NCBI GenBank assembly: GCA_963747775.1 | Contig: CAVVGT010000016.1 | Coordinates: forward strand, 620,001 to 684,000 | Length of the DNA: 64,000 nt | Direction of reading: 5' to 3' | From: JAGVSZ01 sp963747775 | GTDB taxonomy: Bacteria; Pseudomonadota; Gammaproteobacteria; Burkholderiales; SG8-39 | Part shown: positions 17,375-25,646 of the stretch, piece after piece | How the letters are laid out: each line of letters opens with the position of its first letter | Numbering within the stretch: the first letter of the stretch is position 1 | The notes under the pieces: model-generated | Database searches by the model: none | The model's input: the letters and a program-made list of their open reading frames with translations, nothing else | What the model was told of the DNA's origin: nothing | Translations under genes and position numbers: made by a program

Positions 17375-18817
17375 ATGGCCGAGACTATCGAGCGCAAGGA
17401 ACTCGAAGACCTGCAGCAGGACCTGGACGGCGTCCGGGAGCTGCTGCGGCGGCATCGGCTCGTCGAAAGCCTGGTCGAGCGACAGCCGATGCGCAAGCAC
17501 GAGCTGGTCGAGACGCTCGTGCACAAGCAGCACCTTGCCGAGCTGCGCGCGAAGCTCGACGAGATGCACCCGGCCGACGTGGCCTACATCCTCGAGGCGC
17601 TGCCGATCAACGAGCGTCTCATCGTCTGGGACCTCGTCAAAGCGGAGCGCGACGGCGAGATCCTGCTCGAGCTGTCGGAGCCGGTCCGCGAGTCGGTCAT
17701 CCGGACGATGGACTCGGACGAGCTCATCGCCGCGGTCGAGACCCTCGATACCGACGAGATCGCGGAGCTCGCGCCCGACCTCCCCGACGAGGTCATCCAG
17801 GACGTCTTCCAGTCGCTGCCGGTCGAGGAACGCGAGCAGCTGCGCGCCGCGATGTCCTACCCGGAGGACGCTGTCGGGGCCCTGATGGACTTCGACGTCG
17901 TGAGCGTGCGCGAGGACGTGACGCTGGAGGTCGTGACCCGGTACCTGCGCCGCTTCGAGGAGCTGCCCGACCACACCGACCAACTGTTCGTCGTCGATCG
18001 CGAGCAGCGCCTCAAGGGCGTGCTGCCGATCGCGCGGCTGGTCGTGACCGACCTCGAGAAGCCGGTCGTCGACGTGATGCTGCAGGAGTTTGTGACGCTC
18101 TACCCCGACGACAAGGCGCAGGACGCGGCGCAGGCGTTCGAGCGCTACGACCTCGTCTCGGCCGCGGTGATCGACCAGGGCGGGAAGCTGGTCGGGCGCG
18201 TGACGGTCGACGCGGTCGTCGATTTCATCCGCGCGAAGAGCGAGAGCGAGGCGCTCGCCATGGCCGGTCTGCGCGAGACCGAGGATCTGTTCGCGCCGGT
18301 CTGGGAGTCGTTCAAGAACCGCTGGTCGTGGCTGGCAGTGAATCTCGTCACCGCTTTCGTCGCATCGCGGGTGATCGGCGTGTTCGAAGGCTCGATCGAG
18401 AAACTGGTCGCGCTCGCGGCGCTGATGCCGATCGTGGCAGGCATCGGCGGCAACTCCGGCAATCAGACCACCACCATGATCGTGCGCGCGCTGGCGCTGG
18501 GGCAGATCCAGGTCGAGCAGGCCAAGAAGCTGTTCGCGAAGGAGCTCGCGGTGGCGATCGCAAACGGGCTCGTCTGGGGCGGGATCCTGGGCGTGATCGC
18601 CTATCTGCTCTACAGCAGCATCAAGCTCGGCGTGGTCATGACCGCTGCCATGACGCTGAACTTGCTCCTCGCGGCGGTCATGGGCGTGGCGATTCCCATC
18701 GCCATGGCCAAGCTCGGTCGCGATCCGGCGATCGGCTCGTCGGTGATGATCACCGCGTGCACCGACTCCGGCGGCTTCTTCATCTTCCTCGGCCTCGCGA
18801 CGCTCTTCCTGCTTTGA
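17375..18817 (+). CDS. mgtE: MgtE-type magnesium transporter
   Basis: A 480-residue channel-like Mg2+ transporter. The N-terminal superhelical domain (HPADVAYILEAL, DELIAAVETLDTDEIAELAPDLP) is followed by two CBS domains (about 160-290) and a five-helix membrane domain with the pore signatures MPIVAGIGGNSGNQTTT and ITACTDSGGFFIFLGLA. Cytoplasmic Mg2+ closes the channel through the N and CBS domains in characterised homologues. The ATG at 17375 gives the family N-terminus. No Mg2+-sensing leader is evident in the short upstream gap. Confidence 0.96.
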   Translation: MAETIERKELEDLQQDLDGVRELLRRHRLVESLVERQPMRKHELVETLVHKQHLAELRAKLDEMHPADVAYILEALPINERLIVWDLVKAERDGEILLELSEPVRESVIRTMDSDELIAAVETLDTDEIAELAPDLPDEVIQDVFQSLPVEEREQLRAAMSYPEDAVGALMDFDVVSVREDVTLEVVTRYLRRFEELPDHTDQLFVVDREQRLKGVLPIARLVVTDLEKPVVDVMLQEFVTLYPDDKAQDAAQAFERYDLVSAAVIDQGGKLVGRVTVDAVVDFIRAKSESEALAMAGLRETEDLFAPVWESFKNRWSWLAVNLVTAFVASRVIGVFEGSIEKLVALAALMPIVAGIGGNSGNQTTTMIVRALALGQIQVEQAKKLFAKELAVAIANGLVWGGILGVIAYLLYSSIKLGVVMTAAMTLNLLLAAVMGVAIPIAMAKLGRDPAIGSSVMITACTDSGGFFIFLGLATLFLL

Positions 18818-18906
18818 GCACGACGCGGCACGGTGCGCGCCGTCGCCGCCGGCCGGCTACACTTCGTTCCAGAACGGTCCGTGACCACGCGAAGGGGGAA
18901 CCGCCC

Positions 18907-19326
18907 ATGTCGATGCTTCAGGAATTCAAGAACTTCGCCATCAAAGGAAACGTGATGGACCTCGCCGTCGGCGTGATCATCGGCGCGGCCTTCGGCAAGA
19001 TCGTCGATTCGGTGGTGAACGACCTGATCATGCCGATCATCGGCCGCGCCACCGGCGGCCTCGACTTCTCGAACTACTACGTCGCGCTGAAGGAGGTGCC
19101 GCAGGGCACGCCGATGACGCTGGATGCGGTGAAGAAGGCCGGCGTGCCGGTGTTCGCCTACGGCAACTTCATCACCATCGTGCTGTACTTCATCATCCTG
19201 GCTTTCATCATCTTCATGATGGTGAAGTGGATCAACAAGCTGAAGGCCGAGGCGCCGGCCGCGCCGGCCGCCGAGCCCGAGGACGTGAAGCTCCTGCGCG
19301 AGATCCGAGATGCCCTGAAGAAGTGA
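18907..19326 (+). CDS. mscL: Large-conductance mechanosensitive channel MscL
   Basis: A 139-residue protein, close to E. coli MscL in length. The N-terminal helix MSMLQEFKNFAIKGNVMDLAVGV runs into TM1 (VGVIIGAAFGKIVDS) and a second helix near 95-115, with the C-terminal helical bundle LLREIRDALKK. It forms a pentameric emergency valve that opens under hypo-osmotic shock. AAGGGGGAA precedes the ATG. A strong terminator follows. Confidence 0.97.
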   Translation: MSMLQEFKNFAIKGNVMDLAVGVIIGAAFGKIVDSVVNDLIMPIIGRATGGLDFSNYYVALKEVPQGTPMTLDAVKKAGVPVFAYGNFITIVLYFIILAFIIFMMVKWINKLKAEAPAAPAAEPEDVKLLREIRDALKK

Positions 19327-19355
19327 CCGGGCGTTAGTCGGGATCCGGAAAAACC

Positions 19356-19380
19356 AAGGGCCGCCGCGCTCGCGGCCCTT
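19356..19380. terminator. Bidirectional rho-independent terminator between mscL and hemL
   Basis: AAGGGCCGC at 19356-19364 pairs with GCGGCCCTT at 19372-19380 around a 7-nt loop. GTTTTC follows on the plus strand and, on the minus strand, a GGTTTTTCC run follows, so it can serve both converging genes. Confidence 0.8.
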
Positions 19381-19398
19381 GCGTTTTCCGGGGGTGTG

Positions 19399-20673
19399 CT
19401 AGCGCCCGAACCAGCGCCCCGCGGCTGCGATCGTGTGCGCGATCTCGGCTTCGCCGTGCGCCGCGGAGACGAAGCCCGCCTCGTACGCCGACGGCGCGTA
19501 ATACACGCCTTCCTCGAGCATGGCGTGGAAGAAGCGGTTGAACGCCTCCTTGTCGGATTGCATGACCTCGGCGTACGACAGCGGCGGCCGGGCCCGGAAA
19601 TACACCCCGAACATCCCGCCGACGTGGGCGGCCGAGAACACTGCGCCACGTCGTTTCGCGGCCGCGTTCAGGCCGTCGACGAGACGCCGCGTTGCGGCCT
19701 CGAGCCGCTCGAAGAAGCCCGGTTCGAGCACGAGCTTCAGCGTGGCGAGCCCAGCGGCGACGGCCACCGGGTTGCCCGAGAGCGTCCCGGCCTGATACAC
19801 CGGCCCGAGCGGCGCGATCTTCGCCATGATGTCCTTGCGCCCGCCGAATGCGCCGACGGGCATGCCTCCGCCGATGACCTTGCCGAGCGTGGTGAGGTCC
19901 GGCGCGATTCCGTAGAGGCCCTGGGCGCCTCGTGCGCCGACGCGGAAGCCGGTCATCACCTCGTCGAAGATCAGCACCGCCCCGTGCTGCGAGCAAAGTA
20001 CACGCAGCGCTCCGAGGAACTCGCGCGTTCCCGGCACGAGGTTCATGTTTCCGGCGACTGGCTCGACGATAACACCTGCGATCTCGTCCCCGTACGCACG
20101 GAATGCGTCTTCGAGGCCGGCGACGTCGTTGAAGCCGAGCACCATCGTGTGCGTGGCAGTTTCCGGCGTGACGCCCGCCGAGCTCGGATTGCCGAGCGTG
20201 AGCGCGCCCGAGCCGGCCTTCACCAGCAATGCGTCGCCGTGGCCGTGGTAGCAGCCCTCGAACTTGACGATCTTCGAGCGCCCGGTGAATCCGCGCGCGA
20301 GCCGTAGCGCGGTCATTGTCGCTTCGGTCCCGGACGAGACGAGCCGCACCATCTCCATGCTCGGCAGCGCCGCGCACAGGAGCTCCGCCATCTCGATCTC
20401 GAGCTCGGTCGGCGCACCGAAGGACAGGCCCTGCAGCGCGCGGCTGCGCACCGCCTCGACGACCTGCGGATGGGCGTGCCCGAGGATGAGCGGACCCCAG
20501 GAGCCGACGTAGTCGATGTAGCGCTTGCCGTCCGCGTCCCAGAAGAACGGTCCCTCGCCGCGCGCGAAAAAGCGCGGGGTGCCGCCGACGGCGCGAAATG
20601 CACGCACCGGCGAGTTCACCCCGCCCGGGATCAGCGACTGCGCGCGTGCGAACAGCTGTTCATTGCGATTCAT
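19399..20673 (-). CDS. hemL: Glutamate-1-semialdehyde 2,1-aminomutase
   Basis: A 424-residue class III PLP aminotransferase of normal length that makes 5-aminolevulinate in the C5 pathway of tetrapyrrole synthesis. Seen are PVRAFRAVGGTPRF, the cofactor-binding SSGTEATMTALRLAR, ILIFDEVMTGFR-type motif (VLIFDEVMTGFRVG) and the catalytic Lys in TTLGKVIGGGMPVG near residue 265. Its ATG overlaps the thiE stop by 4 nt, an arrangement (thiE-hemL) common in betaproteobacteria. Confidence 0.97.
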   Translation of the reverse strand: MNRNEQLFARAQSLIPGGVNSPVRAFRAVGGTPRFFARGEGPFFWDADGKRYIDYVGSWGPLILGHAHPQVVEAVRSRALQGLSFGAPTELEIEMAELLCAALPSMEMVRLVSSGTEATMTALRLARGFTGRSKIVKFEGCYHGHGDALLVKAGSGALTLGNPSSAGVTPETATHTMVLGFNDVAGLEDAFRAYGDEIAGVIVEPVAGNMNLVPGTREFLGALRVLCSQHGAVLIFDEVMTGFRVGARGAQGLYGIAPDLTTLGKVIGGGMPVGAFGGRKDIMAKIAPLGPVYQAGTLSGNPVAVAAGLATLKLVLEPGFFERLEAATRRLVDGLNAAAKRRGAVFSAAHVGGMFGVYFRARPPLSYAEVMQSDKEAFNRFFHAMLEEGVYYAPSAYEAGFVSAAHGEAEIAHTIAAAGRWFGR

Positions 20674-21305
20674 GGCGATTCGATCCTTGCGAAGAGATCC
20701 CGCAGCTCGCGGGCACGCCGCTCGACATTGCCCGCCTCGAAAAGCGCGGTGATGACCGCGATTGCGTCGACCCCCGCCGCGAGGAGCGCGGCTGCATTGT
20801 CGACGGTGATGCCGCCGATGGCCACGATCGGGACCCGCATCGTGCGGCGCGCCTCGCGGTAGAGCTCGAGTGGTGCATGGACCGCCCCCGGCTTCGTCGG
20901 CGAGGCGAACGCGGCTCCGAATGCGACGTAATCGGCGCCCGCGGCGACGGCGGCGCGCGCGAGCTCGAGCCGGTTATAGCACGACGCCCCGAGCAGCCGG
21001 CCCGTGCCGAGGCGCGCGCGCGCCGCCGCAAGGGCACCGTCCCCGCTGCCGAGGTGCGCGCCGTCCGCGTCGATCGCGATCGCCAGCTCGAGATCGTCGT
21101 TCACGATCAGGGGCACGCCGGCGGGGCGGCAGAGGGCAAGCAGCGCCGCGGCCTGCTCGAGCCGGAGGGACGTCGGCGCCGGCTTGTTCCGGTACTGGAC
21201 GGCTGCAGCACCGCCCCGGATCGCCTCGCCGACGCGCCGGACAAGTGAGTGCGTGTCCGCCAGGTCAGGCGTGAGGGCATAGAGGCCGCGCGGGAATCGA
21301 TTCAT
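20670..21305 (-). CDS. thiE: Thiamine-phosphate synthase
   Basis: A 211-residue TIM-barrel enzyme that joins HMP-diphosphate and thiazole phosphate. Motifs include LYALTPD, the substrate-binding QYRNKPA, GVPLIVNDDLELA, GSGDG (phosphate site), YVAFGAAFASPTKPGA and the phosphate loop PIVAIGGIT. The start at 21305 gives the family N-terminus; the frame extends 14 codons further without support. It diverges from the rubredoxin gene. No TPP riboswitch is visible upstream. Confidence 0.95.
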   Translation of the reverse strand: MNRFPRGLYALTPDLADTHSLVRRVGEAIRGGAAAVQYRNKPAPTSLRLEQAAALLALCRPAGVPLIVNDDLELAIAIDADGAHLGSGDGALAAARARLGTGRLLGASCYNRLELARAAVAAGADYVAFGAAFASPTKPGAVHAPLELYREARRTMRVPIVAIGGITVDNAAALLAAGVDAIAVITALFEAGNVERRARELRDLFARIESP

Positions 21306-21402
21306 GAAGGAGTCGGGCGTTCTCACTGGCCAGGCATCCGCCCGCACGGTATGATCCGCCCGATTTTAGCGCACCCTCTTCGCGACCCAACCCCTTATTT
21401 CG

Positions 21403-21588
21403 ATGGTAGAAACCACTCAGACCTACAAGACCTGGATGTGCCTCATCTGCGGGTTCATCTACGACGAGGTAGCCGGGCTGCCCGAAGAGGGACTGGCGCC
21501 GGGCACGCGCTGGGAGGACGTTCCGATTAACTGGACCTGTCCCGAGTGCGGTGCGCGCAAGGACGATTTCGAGATGGTCGAGATCTAG
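21403..21588 (+). CDS. Rubredoxin
   Basis: A 61-residue electron carrier with the Fe(Cys)4 site CLICG (C13, C16) and CPECG (C46, C49), plus the conserved FIYDEVAGLPEEGLAPGT region. A TATGAT -10-like box lies near 21350. Its position between thiE-hemL and the pil-chp operon is common in betaproteobacteria. Redox partners are not evident here. Confidence 0.95.
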   Translation: MVETTQTYKTWMCLICGFIYDEVAGLPEEGLAPGTRWEDVPINWTCPECGARKDDFEMVEI

Positions 21589-21887
21589 CTCGAGCCGCGC
21601 CGCATCCAACCGGAAGCGGTCCTCGTCGCATGTGCTGCGGGACGTTTCGCGCGCGCCAGTGCGTCGCCACTACGGCCGATTTCCCCGCCGGCGGCCTCCT
21701 ATCTCCCTGGAAGCCTTCTCGATCACGCCTGTTGCGCACTTCAGAAAGTGCGTTAAATAATTCGCCGAACCCACGAATCCCGGATAGCTTCCGGCTTCCG
21801 GACACGCTTAGAATGGTCCCCTGCCTCGGTGCAGGCGGCCCTCTCGCCGCCCTGTCGCGCGTGAGGCCGGAAAAAAGGGGCCCGACC
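21589..21887. other. Non-coding region upstream of pilG with a 7-bp hairpin
   Basis: About 300 bp without a supported gene. It holds an inverted repeat, CGCACTT at 21735-21741 with AAGTGCG at 21746-21752 (4-nt loop), followed directly by AT-rich TTAAATAATTC. This could be the end of the rubredoxin transcript or an operator for the pil-chp operon. A TAGAAT -10-like box lies at 21809-21814. Confidence 0.45.
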
Positions 21888-22283
21888 TTGAGCGACACCG
21901 CCAACCTGGCTGGCGTGAAAGTGATGGTGATCGACGATTCGAACACCATCCGCCGGAGCGCCGAGATCTTCCTCGCGCAAGCTGGGTGCCAGGTGATCTT
22001 GGCCGAGGATGGCTTCGATGCGCTTGCCAAGATCACCGATCACCAGCCGGACCTGATCTTCTGCGACATCATGATGCCGCGCCTCGACGGCTACCAGACC
22101 TGCGCCCTGATCAAGAAAAACGCCAGGTTCGCCGGGACTCCGGTAATCATGCTCTCGTCCAAGGATGGGCTGTTCGACCGCGCACGCGGTCGGATGGTCG
22201 GCTCGGACGAGTACCTGACCAAGCCCTTCACCAAAGACAGCCTGCTCAAGACGGTCGGCGCGCACGCGCCGCACCGCGTCTAG
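21888..22283 (+). CDS. pilG: Twitching motility response regulator PilG
   Basis: A 131-residue single-domain receiver. The phosphoacceptor is D60 in FCDIMMPRLDGYQTC, with acidic residues in VMVIDDS and the Lys in YLTKPF; MLSSKDGLFDRARGRMVGSDEYL is diagnostic of PilG. I place the start at a TTG at 21888 because a strong AAAAAAGGGG lies 7 nt before it and it gives the normal length; the open frame extends far upstream without family similarity. It heads the Pil-Chp operon that controls type IV pilus extension and retraction. Confidence 0.93.
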   Translation: MSDTANLAGVKVMVIDDSNTIRRSAEIFLAQAGCQVILAEDGFDALAKITDHQPDLIFCDIMMPRLDGYQTCALIKKNARFAGTPVIMLSSKDGLFDRARGRMVGSDEYLTKPFTKDSLLKTVGAHAPHRV

Positions 22284-22299
22284 GGCGGCGGAGGAACCC

Positions 22300-22674
22300 A
22301 TGCCCGTAAAGAAGATTCTCGTCGTCGACGACTCCCCGACCGACCGCCAATACATGCTGGAGACGCTGGCCAAGAGGGGTTTCCAGGTCGTGACGGCAGA
22401 GAGCGGCGAGGATGCGATTTTCAAGGCCAAGGCCGAGCTGCCCGACCTGATCCTGATGGACGTCGTGATGCCCGGGCTGAACGGGTACCAGGCCACGCGC
22501 CAGATCACGCGCGACGACGCCACCAAGCACATCCCCGTGATCATGTGCACGAGCAAGGGCGCGGACACCGACAAGATCTGGGGAATGCGTCAGGGCGCGA
22601 ACGACTACATCGTGAAACCGATCGACGCGGCCCAGCTGCTCGCGAAGATCGCCCAGTTATCCGCGGCGAACTAG
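22300..22674 (+). CDS. pilH: Twitching motility response regulator PilH
   Basis: A 124-residue stand-alone CheY-like receiver with ILVVDDSPTDRQYM, phosphoacceptor D54 (LILMDVVMPGLNGYQATR) and YIVKPID. It lies 16 nt after pilG. In characterised Pil-Chp systems PilH acts opposite to or as a phosphate sink for PilG. Confidence 0.95.
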   Translation: MPVKKILVVDDSPTDRQYMLETLAKRGFQVVTAESGEDAIFKAKAELPDLILMDVVMPGLNGYQATRQITRDDATKHIPVIMCTSKGADTDKIWGMRQGANDYIVKPIDAAQLLAKIAQLSAAN

Positions 22675-22687
22675 ACGCGACCGCTGA

Positions 22688-23197
22688 ATGGCCCGCCGCG
22701 TCAGCCTCCGCGAATTCCAGCAGGACCTCGTACGCCGATTGAACGAGGCGGCCACGGCCGATGCGCCGTCCGCCCGCCTCGGCGTCCAGGTCGGGCCGGA
22801 GGTCTGGCTGGTGCGGCTCGAGGAGGCCAGCGAAGTGATTCCGGTTCCCGCAATTGCGCCCGTGCCCCTGACGCGGGAGTGGTTCAGGGGGCTCGCGAAC
22901 ATTCGCGGCAACCTGTTCAGCGTCATCGACCTGTCGGCGTTCCAGGGCGGGGAGCCCACGCCACCGACGCCGGACTCGCGGTTGCTGCTGGTGGCCGAGC
23001 ACTATCACCTGAATGCCGCGCTGATGGTGAATCGCATGCTCGGGCTGCGCAACTTGCAGCACTTCGAGCCGCGCCCGCGCGAGGACGAGCGGGCCTGGGA
23101 AGCCGGCCGCTTTGCGGACAAGGACGGACACATTTGGCGCGAGTTGAGCATGAACGAGCTGGTTTACAGCGAGGGGTTCCTGCAGGTGGGGCTGTAG
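22688..23197 (+). CDS. pilI: CheW-like adaptor PilI
   Basis: A 169-residue CheW-domain protein (RVSLREFQQDLVRRL at the N-terminus, then WLVRLEEASEVIPVP and WFRGLANIRGNLFSVIDLSAF). It couples the PilJ receptor to the ChpA kinase. It begins 13 nt after pilH and precedes pilJ by about 100 bp. The order pilG-pilH-pilI-pilJ-chpA is intact; no pilK or chpB adaptation enzymes follow. Confidence 0.94.
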   Translation: MARRVSLREFQQDLVRRLNEAATADAPSARLGVQVGPEVWLVRLEEASEVIPVPAIAPVPLTREWFRGLANIRGNLFSVIDLSAFQGGEPTPPTPDSRLLLVAEHYHLNAALMVNRMLGLRNLQHFEPRPREDERAWEAGRFADKDGHIWRELSMNELVYSEGFLQVGL

Positions 23198-23294
23198 CGG
23201 CCGGCAGGGGAACGAAGACGGGGCTGCAGCGCGAAGGGAAGCGCGCCGGCGGCGACAGAGCGACACGACAAGACGCAGCATCGCGAGGGAAGTC

Positions 23295-25502
23295 ATGGCA
23301 ATCAATCTCAAGGCGTTGAACATCGGTCTCGGCAAGGGCAAGGACGCCGACAAGGCGCCGCCGAGCAAAGCGCCTGCCAAGAAGGCACCAGTGCAGGCGA
23401 GCTCGACCTCGATCCTCGAGGCGGTCGGCGGCCCGAAGAAGAAGGGTGCCTTTGCGAGCAAGTCGTTCCGCGTGCAGACGCAGGTCCTGCTGACCGTGCT
23501 CGGTTTCCTGGTGTTCGTGATCGCCCTGGTCGGCTGGCTCGCGATCCGCACGACGTCGAACGGCGCCGCCTACATCAGTGCCTCCGGGCAGATGCGGATG
23601 CTTTCCCAGCGCATCGCGAAGGAATCGCAGCAGGGGCTGCAGGGCAGCGCCGCGGCATTCGCGCGCCTCAAATCCAGCCGCGACGAATTCGCGGGCCTGC
23701 TCGAGGCGGTTACGTCCGGAGGCAAGGTTGGCGACGTCGAGGTGCCGCCGACCGGCGAGGGCGTCAAGCCGATGCTCGACAAGGTTTCGCAGGTCTGGCA
23801 GAAGTCGGACAAGAACGTCGGCCTCGTCCTCGCCCAGCAGAAGAACCTCATCGCCCTGGGCAGCGCGGTCAAGGCCATCAACGACAACAACCCGGTGCTG
23901 CTGGATCTCGCCGAACAGGTGTCGGCACTCAAGCTCCAGACCCAGGCGGGATCGCGCGAGATCTCCGCCGCCGGGCAGCTCGTCATGCTGACGCAGCGGA
24001 TGGCGAAGAACGCCAACGCGCTGCTCGCCTCGGACGTGATCGATCCGGAGGTAACCTTCCTGCTCGGCAAGGACTCGAACACTTTCCGCGAGATCGTGCT
24101 CGGCCTCACCAAGGGCAGCGAGGCCTTGCGCGTGTCGGCCGCACGCGACGCCGAAACGCAGGAGAAGCTGAAGGAGCTCGACGGCGCGTATCAGGAGTAC
24201 CGCAAGGCGGTGAACTCGATCCTGGGTAACATGCAGCCGCTCGTGAACGCGAAGGCCGCCGGCCGCAACGTCGTAAACGACTCCGAGGCGCTGCTGAAGG
24301 CCTCCGACGAGCTCGCGATCGCGTACGAGGGCGAGCTCGCACAGACCTGGCTGAATTACGTCGTCATGGCGATCTGCGCCGCCGCGGCCATCTTCGTCGG
24401 GCTGCTGATGGCGAAGGCCTACCGCGACGAGAACGAGCGCCGCACGACCGAGCAGGTCAGGCTGCGCGAGGATTCGGAGCGCCTGCGCAGCGAAGCGGAG
24501 TCGCAGAACAAGGCGAACCAGGAGGCCATTCTCCGTCTGATGAACGAGATGGGCAGCCTCGCCGACGGAGACCTCACGGTGCAGGCAACCGTTACCGAGG
24601 ACATCACCGGCGCGATCGCCGACTCGGTGAACTACACGATCGAGGAGCTGCGCGTCCTGGTCGGCCGGATCAACAGCGCGGCGGCGCAGGTGACGAGCGC
24701 GACCGAGTCCGCACAGGCGACCTCGGTCAAGCTGCTGCAGGCCGCGGAGCGGCAGTCGAAGGAGATTCAGGAGGCGGGCGCGTCGGTCCTCAAGATGGCG
24801 CGTGCGATTAACGAGGTGTCGGCAAGCGCGTCCAAGTCGGTGAGCGTTGCGCGCCAGTCGCTGTCGGCTGCGCAGAAGGGCCAGGAGGCGGTGTCGAACT
24901 CGATCTCCGGCATGGGGGAGATCCGCGAGCAGATTCAGGAGACCGCCAAGCGGATCAAGCGCCTCGGCGAGTCCTCGCAGGAGATCGGCGAGATCGTGGA
25001 GCTGATCTCGGACATTACCGAGCAGACGAACGTGCTGGCGCTGAACGCCGCGATCCAGGCGGCGAGCGCGGGCGAGGCGGGACGCGGCTTCACGGTGGTC
25101 GCGGAAGAGGTGCAGCGCCTCGCGGAACGGTCGGGCGAGGCGACGAAGCAGATCGCGGCGATCGTGAAGACGATTCAGACCGATACCCACGATGCGGTGG
25201 CCGCCATGGAGAAGAGCACGGTCGGTGTGGTCGAGGGAGCGAAGCTTTCCGATGCCGCGGGCCAGGCACTGTCGGAGATCGGCGAGGTGTCGCGCCGGCT
25301 CGCGCAGCTCATCGAGGAGATCTCGGTCACCGCGCAGGCGCAGGCGCAGGCGGCGGGCGTCGTGGCGACTTCGATGCAGGACATCCTGTCGGTGACGAAG
25401 CAGACGACCGAGGGCACCAAGCAGACCGCCGTATCCGTCGGTCAGATCGCCAAGCTCGCGCAGGAACTGAAGGGTTCGGTGGCGAACTTCAAGATCGCGT
25501 AG
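23295..25502 (+). CDS. pilJ: Pil-Chp methyl-accepting chemotaxis receptor PilJ
   Basis: A 735-residue receptor. A basic Ala/Lys-rich N-terminus precedes TM1 (about 60-85); the periplasmic part has two PilJ-type repeats, ISASGQMRMLSQRIAKES and AAGQLVMLTQRMAKNANAL; TM2 is near 352-375, followed by HAMP and a long signalling coil. The hairpin tip reads EQTNVLALNAAIQAASAGEAGRGF, the hallmark of MCPs. It senses surface or pilus-related cues and controls ChpA in the membrane. Confidence 0.95.
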   Translation: MAINLKALNIGLGKGKDADKAPPSKAPAKKAPVQASSTSILEAVGGPKKKGAFASKSFRVQTQVLLTVLGFLVFVIALVGWLAIRTTSNGAAYISASGQMRMLSQRIAKESQQGLQGSAAAFARLKSSRDEFAGLLEAVTSGGKVGDVEVPPTGEGVKPMLDKVSQVWQKSDKNVGLVLAQQKNLIALGSAVKAINDNNPVLLDLAEQVSALKLQTQAGSREISAAGQLVMLTQRMAKNANALLASDVIDPEVTFLLGKDSNTFREIVLGLTKGSEALRVSAARDAETQEKLKELDGAYQEYRKAVNSILGNMQPLVNAKAAGRNVVNDSEALLKASDELAIAYEGELAQTWLNYVVMAICAAAAIFVGLLMAKAYRDENERRTTEQVRLREDSERLRSEAESQNKANQEAILRLMNEMGSLADGDLTVQATVTEDITGAIADSVNYTIEELRVLVGRINSAAAQVTSATESAQATSVKLLQAAERQSKEIQEAGASVLKMARAINEVSASASKSVSVARQSLSAAQKGQEAVSNSISGMGEIREQIQETAKRIKRLGESSQEIGEIVELISDITEQTNVLALNAAIQAASAGEAGRGFTVVAEEVQRLAERSGEATKQIAAIVKTIQTDTHDAVAAMEKSTVGVVEGAKLSDAAGQALSEIGEVSRRLAQLIEEISVTAQAQAQAAGVVATSMQDILSVTKQTTEGTKQTAVSVGQIAKLAQELKGSVANFKIA

Positions 25503-25646
25503 GTCCCGCCGCGGGCGTGGACGAATGGCGTTGCACCGGCGGCCGCGCGGGGCAATGAGGTCGGAGCGGCCGGTTGCGCGTGCAGGCCGGTCGGCGCAGA
25601 GCCGGAAGCGCGCGGTCCACAACTAAGACAAGGCAGGGCGGCAGTC

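Noticed and set aside
16351..19326. A 991-codon open frame spanning the MFS gene, mgtE and mscL.
   Set aside because: It is antisense or out of frame to clear genes except for its last 140 codons, which are mscL; long empty frames are expected at this GC content.
22923..25622. An 899-codon minus-strand frame antisense to pilJ.
   Set aside because: The translation is His/Arg/Leu-rich shadow of the highly biased pilJ codons with no domain similarity.
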